Positions 43,696 to 53,042 of a DNA stretch of 64,000 nucleotides are shown one piece after another. The position numbers and the translations under genes were made by a program. Source of the stretch: Mariannaea sp. PMI_226. Taxonomy: Eukaryota > Ascomycota > Sordariomycetes > Hypocreales > Nectriaceae. A model generated the notes under the pieces. That model did no database searches and was not told the origin of the DNA. It saw only the letters and a list, made by a program, of their open reading frames with translations. The DNA is taken from contig JANFOG010000008.1 of the NCBI GenBank assembly GCA_024336345.1, forward strand, positions 2,356,001 through 2,420,000, given 5' to 3'. Position 1 is the first letter of the stretch; each line of letters opens with the position of its first letter.

Positions 43696-46008
43696 ATGGC
43701 TAGTAAAGATGGCAGCATCATGCGGAATCAAGACCAGTGGGTGAATATCGTGTCTTCGACAGTACAAGCTCACCCAATGCGAAAGAAACGAGCACAGGTG
43801 GTCAGGGCATGTGATTTGTGCCGGCAAACCCGGATCAAGTGCGATAATCACATCCCCTGTTCTAGCTGCAAGGTCAGAGGTATTCAATGCAGTAACGCGG
43901 CCCTCAAATCGATCACACTACCTCAAGCATACCGGGAGATTGAACGCCTTAAAAATAAAGTGAATGAACTTGAATCAGAGCTCGAGCAAGAACGGAGGAA
44001 TACGACCATCGATTCAAGACGGCATCCGGCACAACCCCTATCGTCACCCATTTCTCATCATCTTCATCAGCGACAGCAACAGTATTTACATTTGCCCTCA
44101 CCATCTCAGAGCGTTGACTGTAACTCCTGGAACCCACCGCCATCTCAAGAAGGTATTCGTGTTCGAGCTGGACAGTCCATGAACAGAACCTGGTACGGGC
44201 CATCTTCATTGTTCTACTTTATTGGACGTATCTCGAATTTTCTGGATTCGGCCTTTGTCAAGACTGATCCTGCAGACAAAATCGTGAGTTCCAATTTAGC
44301 AAGCACACTGCTAGATGAGCCGGTGGCCACCACAACCACTCTTGGTGATAAGCGCCAGCCACCAGATTACTTACATCAGAACGTTGTTCCCGCAGCCTTG
44401 AGCAGTGAATTCCTGAGCCTTCCACAAGAAGAGTACTTCCTTGAACTCTACTGGAATTCTTACCACACCTCGGTACTACCAGTCCTTAATGAGGCGGAAT
44501 TTCGAGACCACTACCGGTCCCTATGGACCACACGAGGGAATGTCAGGAAGCCCTCGCCCCTTGTGGACATTGTTGTTGCAATGTCTGTGCAACTTGGCGT
44601 TTCGACGTTACCAACCTCAAGGCAGAAGTCCATTATTGCGGGTAGTGATGCCACGGTGGCTGGTAGGCAGTACTATCTCCGTTGCCAGAAGCTTCTAGCT
44701 TACGAGCTGGAGAGTCCTACAATCTCAACGCTACAGTGCCAGTTGCTCTGTGGCGTTTATCTATGCTGCGCTACTTTCCAGAACATGTCAGACGGTGTGT
44801 GTGGGACCGTCGTTCGCACGGCACATATGCTGGGTCTTCATTTGGACCCCCCTGATATTCTGTCGCCGAAGGAGAGAGACATGATGAGACGCCTGTGGTG
44901 GGCGGTCTATGCAATGGATACTAAGATTGGGATGAAGTACGGTCGTCCCTTTCTCATAAACCAGTCAAAGTTCCTCCCCAAATTCCCTGATCATTCTCTT
45001 GAGGCCGCCGTCAACACGGGCTCTAGTTTCGCTCCTCTTGGCAATGATGTCACCTGGTTGACTTTCCACCACGAGCAAACGAAATTGATCTTGATGGCTC
45101 GGGCAGCCCACACAGCCTTGTTCGACCAAGATCCAGCCACAGTTACCGGGCCGCCATCATCGAGCCGGGAGGTTCAAGATATCTCTGAGCCTCACGCGGA
45201 TCACGTCAACGTCTATATGAGGGAGACTGAAATTTGGATTGATAATCTACCGGAAGCCTTGAAGTCAACACGAGTCAAAAATGGTCGGCCTCTATCAGTC
45301 GATTTATCTGCTCTCGAAATTGATTTTTTTGCGCCTCTCTGGCTTCAACGCCAGCGTATTCTGCTGGAGTTGATGTACCACAACCTTTGCACAAACCTGT
45401 ATCGCCCTTTTATCTCTTTCAACTCAACCACACCGTCCACCTTCGTGCATCAAACGGCCCAAAAATGCGCACTGCACGCAATGGCCCTCACAAGGATCAT
45501 GCACCAGGTTCTTTCTTCCTCAACAATCTTGACTGGTTGGCATGAAGCCTTCCAATGGCAGTGGAACGCAGCCATGACCCTTGTAGGCTTTGTACTTGCA
45601 TACCCCTCAGGCAATCTGGCACCTGATGTCAGGAAAGCAATTGACCTCTCCGTCGCTGTCCTAGATATCTTTGGCGGAAGCTTCGAAGTTGGGGCAAGGG
45701 CTGCTGGTGTTGTGCGTGACCTTTGCACTAAGATTGATTCTGTTATATCCCAAAACTTTGACGCCCAAGCCATTACAGGCGAGATTAAGGAGGGAACAGT
45801 TGGCAGTTCATCAACTCCTAACGTGGAGCGACTAAATGAGAATAACCTCATATTGAGCGAGTTCACGGACACGAGTCTGGCAGAATACGACTATATGAAT
45901 GAGGTGATGACGGGATCTTTGCAGAATACCCTCAACCTGGCATTTAATATTGATCAGTGGGCTGAGCCCCAAATGCTGTGGCCAAATATGGAAGGATTTG
46001 GTGTATGA
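43696..46008 (+). CDS. Zn2Cys6 transcription factor with fungal-specific TF domain
   Basis: Intronless 770-residue frame from ATG 43696 (the frame is open back to a GTG at 43672 just after a stop). The zinc cluster is C39-x2-C42-x6-C49-x5-C55-x2-C58-x6-C65, preceded by a basic RKKRAQVVRA and followed by a linker and coiled coil (about 76-102, EIERLKNKVNELESELEQE) for dimerisation. A His/Gln-rich stretch follows. The middle homology region includes YFLELYWNSYHTSVLPVLNE and RTAHMLGLHLDP ... MMRRLWWAVYAMDTKIGMKYGRP, the signature of fungal-specific TF domains. The C-terminus is acidic and probably activating. It acts in the nucleus on CGG-type sites. Its gene lies tail-to-tail with an aldehyde dehydrogenase, a possible target; the zinc cluster does not match Aspergillus AlcR, so I do not use that name. 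Confidence 0.94.
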   Translation: MASKDGSIMRNQDQWVNIVSSTVQAHPMRKKRAQVVRACDLCRQTRIKCDNHIPCSSCKVRGIQCSNAALKSITLPQAYREIERLKNKVNELESELEQERRNTTIDSRRHPAQPLSSPISHHLHQRQQQYLHLPSPSQSVDCNSWNPPPSQEGIRVRAGQSMNRTWYGPSSLFYFIGRISNFLDSAFVKTDPADKIVSSNLASTLLDEPVATTTTLGDKRQPPDYLHQNVVPAALSSEFLSLPQEEYFLELYWNSYHTSVLPVLNEAEFRDHYRSLWTTRGNVRKPSPLVDIVVAMSVQLGVSTLPTSRQKSIIAGSDATVAGRQYYLRCQKLLAYELESPTISTLQCQLLCGVYLCCATFQNMSDGVCGTVVRTAHMLGLHLDPPDILSPKERDMMRRLWWAVYAMDTKIGMKYGRPFLINQSKFLPKFPDHSLEAAVNTGSSFAPLGNDVTWLTFHHEQTKLILMARAAHTALFDQDPATVTGPPSSSREVQDISEPHADHVNVYMRETEIWIDNLPEALKSTRVKNGRPLSVDLSALEIDFFAPLWLQRQRILLELMYHNLCTNLYRPFISFNSTTPSTFVHQTAQKCALHAMALTRIMHQVLSSSTILTGWHEAFQWQWNAAMTLVGFVLAYPSGNLAPDVRKAIDLSVAVLDIFGGSFEVGARAAGVVRDLCTKIDSVISQNFDAQAITGEIKEGTVGSSSTPNVERLNENNLILSEFTDTSLAEYDYMNEVMTGSLQNTLNLAFNIDQWAEPQMLWPNMEGFGV

Positions 46009-46496
46009 CACAAGCTAAGATCAAGAAATCAGAAACTAATGCGCACTCGATTGACCACATGTTCTATTCTTTACCTCTTGTTTTTATCGAGATGCGTCGA
46101 GGATAGTGTGATGAATGAAGAGTATGAAATAAGCTCTGTGGCCCGCTCCCAGCGGTCAATTTTGCAGAGCGAAATTAGATTGAAAACAGGATATCAAAGA
46201 AAAAGGTTTCATAAATGATTGTATGTGATTTCATATGCTTGCATTTGTACAATTATAAAGGCCGGCCCAATACTTAATTCCCCACGATCAAGAGTCAGCA
46301 CTGTTGAAACGAGGAAAAGTACAACTCATCATAGCTAATACCAAGTAAAAGTGACAGTCGCCCCCCAGTGGTGAAAAGGTAGAAGAGACATAGCAGCAAG
46401 GCTGAATCAAGCGGCACAAACGAGACAGTACAAAGATTAAAAATGTATTTCCTTTCAACGCAGTAATACTAGCATGAGTATCGTAATTCCCTTCAC
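46009..46496. other. Convergent intergenic region
   Basis: Holds the 3' ends of the zinc-cluster gene and the aldehyde dehydrogenase gene. No other feature seen. Confidence 0.55.
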
Positions 46497-48160
46497 TTAA
46501 GCCAGACGAATAGCAACCGACTTATTCTGGGTGTAGTTTGCAAGCACAGCCTCTCCGAGCTCTCGACCAATACCCGATTCCTTGTAACCACCAAACGGCA
46601 GCTGATGCGAGAGTTGGTTATAGCAGTTCACCCAGACAGTGCCAGCTTGGAGAGCATTGGATACGCGGATGGCGGTGTTCAAATTCTGTGTATGCACAGC
46701 GGCAGCCAGGCCGTAGTTTGTGTTGTTGGCAAGCCTGATGACCTCCTCCTCGTCCTTGAACTTGGCCATGGCAGCGACAGGTCCAAAAATTTCCTCTTGC
46801 ATGATCTTCATATCCGGCTTGACATCAGAGAATATGGTAGGCTGAATGAAGAAGCCCTTGTCACCATGTCGTTCTCCACCAGTGACAACAGTCGCGCCAT
46901 CAGCTTTTCCAGCCTCAATATAGCTCATGACACGATCGTACTGAAGCTTGCTGACCTGGGGACCCTGAAATGTATTCTCAAGGAATGGATTACCAACGAC
47001 ATTCTCCTCAGCTCGCTTCTTGAAGGCCTCGAGGAACTTGTCATAGATCCCCTCTTGAACATAAATTCTACTGCCAGCACAGCAAACTTGACCTTGGTTG
47101 TAGTAGATGCCGATATTGACCCATTTAATAGCCTCCTCGAGATCAGCGTCGTTAAAAATAATATTGGGAGACTTTCCGCCAAGTTCAAGAGTGACTTTCT
47201 TCAGGTTAGATGCCGCGGCGGCCTTCATGATCAGTCGACCGACCGCAGTAGAGCCGGTAAAGGCGATCTTGTCAACATCCATATGAGAAGAAAGGGCAGC
47301 CCCAGCGACTGAACCTAAGCCAGTGATAAGATTGAAAACTCCGGGAGGGAATCCAGCCTGCTCGATAAACTGTGTGAAGACAAGAGCAGACAGAGGGGTT
47401 TGCTCGGCAGTCTTCATTACTACTGCATTTCCAGTAGCAAGGGCGGGAGCAATCTTCCATGAGAGCATGAGAAGAGGGAAATTCCAGGGGATAATCTGAG
47501 CGCACACACCCAGCTGAAAGTGAAAGTAAAGATATTAGTTAGTTATTCCTGACCAATGTCGTGGGGGATGGCCGATAGCTTGGACTCACTGGTTCTGATC
47601 GTGTGTAGTGAAACATATTCGGATCAATATCAATTGTTTTACCATCAACTTTGTCAGCCCAGCCGGCATAGTATCGGATACAGCTGATCACTCCTTGAAC
47701 ATCCATGCGGGCACTGTTAATGGATTTTCCGTTGTCAAGAGATTCAACGGCAGCAAGCAGCTCCTTGTTTTTCTCGGCAAGATCAGCAAGCTTGTACAGG
47801 AGATTGCCTCGTTTCTGTGGAGCGGTAGTCTTCCAGGTAGATTCAAATGCCTTGCGAGCAGCAGAGACTGCAAGGTCAACATCCTTCTCAGTGCCCTCGT
47901 AGACTTCGGTGATGATCTCTTCGGTGGAAGGGTTCACGACTTGGAGCTTCTTCTTATCGACACTCTCAACCCATTTGCCGTCGATGAACCTGATAGCAAG
48001 GTCAGAAAAGTTACAAAAAGATGCAGATTCATGTCTCTCCCCAGACAGTATTATCTTGGCACACATGCAAAACGAGTAGTGAGAGACGGGCTTACAGGCC
48101 GATGGGTTGCTGGTAAGTGCCAGTGAGTGGCGTTTTCAGCTCAACAGTGAGAGCAGTCAT
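46497..48160 (-). CDS. aldA: Aldehyde dehydrogenase, NAD(P)+-dependent (class 1/2, AldA-like)
   Basis: Exons 48160..48096, 47989..47590 and 47513..46497 (introns 106 and 76 bp) give 493 residues, the usual length. The splices rebuild [13 protein letters not shown] and [23 protein letters not shown]. Catalytic and cofactor motifs: [20 protein letters not shown] (Rossmann glycine), the general base Glu265 in [11 protein letters not shown] and the nucleophile Cys299 in [21 protein letters not shown] and [15 protein letters not shown] are also present. It oxidises acetaldehyde and other aldehydes to acids in the cytosol, for ethanol, amine or general aldehyde detoxification. No targeting signal is visible. 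The promoter has CreA-like boxes and a TATA box, in line with carbon-source control known for AldA in Aspergillus. The gene symbol is by family analogy. Confidence 0.95.
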
Positions 48161-51100
48161 GGTGATCTTGTAGATAATCAAGTTGGCCAATTCAAAACGT
48201 GGGACTAGAATAAGATCAATAATAGAAGACTCGCGCCGATTGAAGGGTTTTCCAAAAATCCCAGAGAGTGTCACGTTCCTGGTAGATAAAGTATGATGGA
48301 CGGCGCTAAGGGGGCCGACCTGGGGAATATATAGACTCCCTATGCTTCAACGGTGTAAAGTTTCAATATGTGGCGAACAAATGAGGGCAGCTCAAGTTTC
48401 CGGGGCCTCCACGTAATGATGCCGCTAGTATGACATGATACTTACCAAGCGACTTAATCCCGCCTTAACAAGCCGTACGCAACTTGCCCAACAGTGATTT
48501 ACCTCAAACATAGAACCGAAGTACTTCGCGGGCTTGATGAGGTATGGGGCAGCTAGAATTAGTTACTGTGGAGCGGGCCGCTTACCTTTCATCCCCGTAT
48601 ACCCATGCTTCGTGCAAAGGGAGTTCTGAAAGGACGGCTCCTCTTAGTTAGAGCAAGATTTCACACCCCTGGAAGATAGCATCTAACCTATCAGGCGCCT
48701 CTTGGAGAGCTCCGAAGGTTGTCCCCAGATTCCCCCTGCTTGCATGATGCTGAGGATTACGTACATAGTGTCCTAATGACCCGACCTCTAGTCACTGATT
48801 TTTAATGCCAAAATGGGCACGCGGTGGTGGTGGATACTTTATCCAGACCAGGAATCTCACCCACATGTAACCTGGGGAAGAAATAAACATAGGATGAAGA
48901 GCCGAAGTTTGTGCGTGTAATTCTAGGATGAACAACCCCCCCCCCCCAAAAAAAAAAGAAAAGAAAGGAAGATTGAGAGACTTTTCTGTGATTGAAATAG
49001 AGAGACTGCAATTGACAGTTGACTGGTGGGGTTCGACCTTGGAATTGGGCAGACTCGAGCTTGAAAACGCAAACTGTCTATATAGCTCAAGTATCTCGAG
49101 AGCACTCTCATAAATCGTGAAACCAAGCTAGATTCATACGGCATGCTCCTACAGTTCGCCATATCTGGTGTTAGACACAGATCCTTGGGTGCCTTTTTGG
49201 TAATAGTTGATGGTTCACCCTCTGGCCTTTCCCACTATTTCGTCATTTATGTCATGATTATGTACACAGAAAAAAACAGCGAGCTTGAGTGTGAATATTT
49301 ACGCTGGGGCCGTCGATTTCTCTCCTACTACACGGTATAACATAGTATCTATTCGCAAGGGTTTGCTAACCTAAATGATATTTTAAATGTCCTTCCCACT
49401 CATAGTGATAGCTGGATTTTAAGGCTCCAAAATCCGGCGAGCAATCAAAGCATAATTACAACCTTACCAGGGATTGCGCCCTTGTAATATAAGTATGAGA
49501 AGAGATTCAATTGGAACTCTTTAACACCCTTAAGCCTTGACTGTCGAAGTCGACTACAGTGGCGGTAACCTCTGCGTCTCTGAAGCAGTTCCCATCTCCT
49601 TTATATGTGACATGGTGTTCAATTATATACCTTCTAGTGAATGTTCTGTATTTTCTTGAGTAACGCGACAGGCCCCATCATACCGTTCAGGGACCCAATC
49701 TAGCTGTATTGGCTCATAGCTTTATGTTTGCATCTTATGTTGTTAATCACACTGAGGCAATCCAGGGCTCGCGGGACGAAAACAACTTCTCTAGCATAGT
49801 ACGTTTTCAATCTCTAGCGGAAGTCTCCTCGGTAGAAATGAATTGCAAATTGCCATTGAAGAGCAAAACTCATCTCTGCTGTCAATATAATCACAGCAAA
49901 TAGGGGTTGTGTCATGAAATACTGGAAGATACGTCTCATTTTTTTTTCTAGTACCAACCTTTTCCACAACCGAGTATTGGAGGAGATCGATGTAGTATTA
50001 TTGCCAATAACTGGAGAGTTGCCATACCTTTGCAGTGGCACGTCAACAGTTCTGGCCTATGTCGTTTGCGTAGAATGGGTGTTGTGAGCACCTTCGAAAG
50101 TTTCTTACTTAGGTCCAATGCTGACCGTAAAATTGCTTTGTCTCTAGCGCTCCTCTTTTGTCTCGTTCACTCTCCAATCAACTGACAAACTAGGAGCTAT
50201 CTGTATCGTCAGTTAAATGTGGACTATTCATTTAGCCCATGGTACAAAAGAGCCGGTGGCAAGTGCAAGTCGACTGCTCTACGCCATGGCGAAGGGACTA
50301 GAACAGCTTTTGGAACCAATCCTCAACGATATTCACTCAAACTTTGATGTATGACTACCGTGGAACTCACAAATTCAGCGTAATATTTGGCCTTCCTTAA
50401 TTTAACCATGTTGCTGTATCTTGTCCGGTAGTTTGCACCATCGTATTCAACTCGATCGCCATAAGGAGGACGATACTGCACAGCCCAATACACCGCATAA
50501 GGAAGGTATTAACTCAAACTATTTATCCGTTCTCTCTCACTGTTACACTTCATGGCGACTTGAAAGGTTGACCTCCCAATAAATTGCAAAAGTCAAGGTC
50601 ATGGAGGGTCATGATACAATCTCCACTCGCTTGTTGCCTCCAGTAGCGCAGGTGGGTAGGAATTGTGGTTTTATAGGTGTATTCAAAGTTGAAAAACATT
50701 TGAGCCAACGGTTGAGAACTAAAGGCTTGGTAACAAGTGTCAACTATCACTTCCTATTCCCTACGCCATACGGTGTCTAAGATAGAGTAGCATTTGACAG
50801 ACTGGTAAACCTTTGCTCGATATATATTTCTGCCCACGATACAGAACTTGGCCCCGGATCTCAGTCTAATAAATAGAAATCCTGTCACGCCATTGACCAC
50901 ATGTCAGAAGTCCCTAACCCCAAAAGAAATATGGAGTCGGACTCGAAAGTTGGACATCACGAATGCGAGACTACTAGTACTCCGAGGCTAGTCCAGTTTG
51001 AAACCGTTACCGGTATTCACTTGGTAATAAAGTATTATTCAAGGAAGTAGTAGCTTTTGAAGATAATACCAAAGGCACTGGCTGCTCCGATCGTTTGATC

Positions 51101-51832
51101 GTCGTTGATGGTGGGCTCGCTCTCGTTTTCTACAACAATCGGCTTACTCTAACAAGATCCGCTTCTACATGACTGCCTTCAAGCAAGTACCCGTGCCGTC
51201 AAGGTCAAACATCAAACAGCAAAGAATGCTCAAGCGACAATGGGAGGTGACAAGAGAGACACCTTTCTTGGACAAGAGTATGATGTCGCATGCCTTATTC
51301 TCGCCGAATGTAGTCTGTGGCAAGAAAGTATCCGATTATGTAGTTACATTTCCGAAACGGCAAATATATCGTACCTGCCTAACTTTCATTTAGTGATATG
51401 GACTTATCATCATCAATGTCGCTCTCTAGATTGATTATGGCTTGAGCCTATTCTAGTTGAAGTTTTGGTGGGCACAGAAGTCTGCAACATTCGCTCATTT
51501 CCTAGTTCGCAGGGACAGAGACAAGAAGAAAAAGGAAGATGAGTTCACACAGGGCCATGGAGGAGCAGTAAGTTTGGATGCGACAGGTAATAACACAGGT
51601 ATAAGCACATGGATAAAGGACGATAAGAACCCATCTAGGGCTAAGATATGAGAAAAAGAAGAAAGTGAAATCATCCCCAAGGCGGACTTGGGATAGAAAT
51701 ACTCATAGATTAGATGTATTAAATAGTTTACCTAGAATGTAAACACTAAGATTATTAGGGCTTCGTGCAAAATTTGTCTTGTAACTGCAACTTCGTATGT
51801 TAAATTAGGCCAAGGTAAGGGGCCGCCAGATA
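48161..51832. other. Gene-poor region
   Basis: The left end is the aldehyde dehydrogenase promoter. A C12/A10 low-complexity run lies at 48936-48957. A 10-bp inverted repeat with one mismatch (GCTGGATTTT ... AAAATCCGGC) lies at 49411-49438. A short ATG frame at about 50901 (MSEVPNPKRNMESDSK...) reads like a transporter's N-terminal tail but has no continuation. No supported gene. Confidence 0.45.
48320..48405 (-). promoter_or_regulatory. Candidate CreA/Cre1 boxes and TATA box of the aldehyde dehydrogenase gene
   Basis: CTGGGG (48320-48325) and CCGGGG (48400-48405) match SYGGRG. A TATATA element (about 48327-48332) lies between the first box and the more distal one, about 170 bp upstream of the ATG. 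Carbon-catabolite control is inferred. Confidence 0.35.
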
Positions 51833-53042
51833 TCATGAGTTGAACAACTTTTTCGCATTGTTTCGCCGAACAGCCTGAGCCTTTGTCGAATCGCTGAACA
51901 CCTGATCAATCTGCTGGTCGAAGGCGACAACCCCAGCTGCAGCTGCAGCATACGGAGTAAAGGGCGTATCCGTTCCCCAGAGGATCTTTGTGTAATCAAC
52001 CCATCGGAGCAGCGGCGGGATCGCATAGGTAACTGGCCATGGCCCAGCGAGGTCGAAGAAGAAGCTTTTTGCCAGTGTATCCTTCATAGATGCCTCCGTT
52101 AGATTGAGATCGGGATAAAGAGTGCTATAGCCAACTATCCTATCCAAAGTGGGGATGAGACCGCCGCCAGCGTGAGGGATGATCCATTTTAATCGCGAAA
52201 ATCGAGACGGCACTTGTGAGTAAAAAAGGTCAGCAAAAGTGCGGGCTGTGTCGAATGGAAAGTCAAGCGTTGGCGCAGCGAATTGCCGAGTTGCTACAGG
52301 CCTGTTCAGAGCCTGCCATTGCTTCTGTGTGATTACAGGGGCAGTTGTGTTGGTGTGAAACCTCAGTTCATTGTACTCAGTGCAGGGCGTTGTCGGATGC
52401 TCAAAGATGGTTACGTTAAGGTCATTGAGAGCCTTGTAGACAGGATCAAGCTCTGGGTCGCCAAAGTACATGCCGTAGAAGTTGGACATCAGCACGACGC
52501 CATCAGGCTTGGGGTTTAGCTTTGTGAAGCAATACTTTATTTCATCCAAGGCGGCTGGGACATCAGGGAGAGGGAGAGACGCGAAGAAGCCAAATTTGTT
52601 CGGGTATTTGGCCTTCAACTTTGAGCCGTAGATGTTGACCTTACGAGCGAGATCAACGGCCTTCTTCGTCGCGGCCGTAGATGGCACATTGAGGTAGACC
52701 CCCGGGCTCGAGATGGACAGATAAGCCATATCTATGCTTTGGTTCTGCATCCACGAAAGGTGGTTCTCAGGAGTCCACGCCTGAAACAAGAAGAAGTATC
52801 AGCCACCGCCGCTTCTCTGGTCTGTTCGAGGTTTGTGGTTGGGAGAGACTAACCGGGATAGCTGGCATGCCATCAGGACCTGGTACGTGTCCGGCGTCCT
52901 TCAAGGCTTGGGCATAAAAGTCGGGGACGTAGTGAGCATGTACATCTACCTTAGCTTTCGATCCTGTTGACACCACATCTGCCAATGCAGATGCGGCCAG
53001 GAAGAAGCAGCTGACGATATGGGTAGTGGCCTTCATGGTCAT
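51833..53042 (-). CDS. Secreted amidohydrolase-family (ACMSD-like) metal-dependent decarboxylase
   Basis: Exons 53042..52854 and 52780..51833 (intron 73 bp) give 378 residues. The start MTMKATTHIVSCFFLAASALA is a signal peptide; a start at 53036 (MKATT) or 53120 is possible. After it come the metal-binding DVHAHYVPD (H35, H37), then AGHVPGPDGMP and AWTPENHLSWM, a pattern seen in fungal 6-methylsalicylate decarboxylases and related ACMSD-like enzymes. Further active-site candidates are the His in FEHPTTPC, the His in WIIPHAGGG and the Asp in ILWGTDTPFTP. The fold is a TIM barrel with a zinc or manganese ion, and the reaction is non-oxidative decarboxylation of an aromatic or related acid. Most family members are intracellular, so the signal peptide is unusual. 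Sequons (NVTI, NTTA, NLTE) fit a secreted or vacuolar protein. The substrate is unknown. Confidence 0.9.

Noticed and set aside
46605..47312. 235-codon plus-strand open frame across the aldehyde dehydrogenase
   Set aside because: Antisense shadow of a conserved enzyme with intact motifs.
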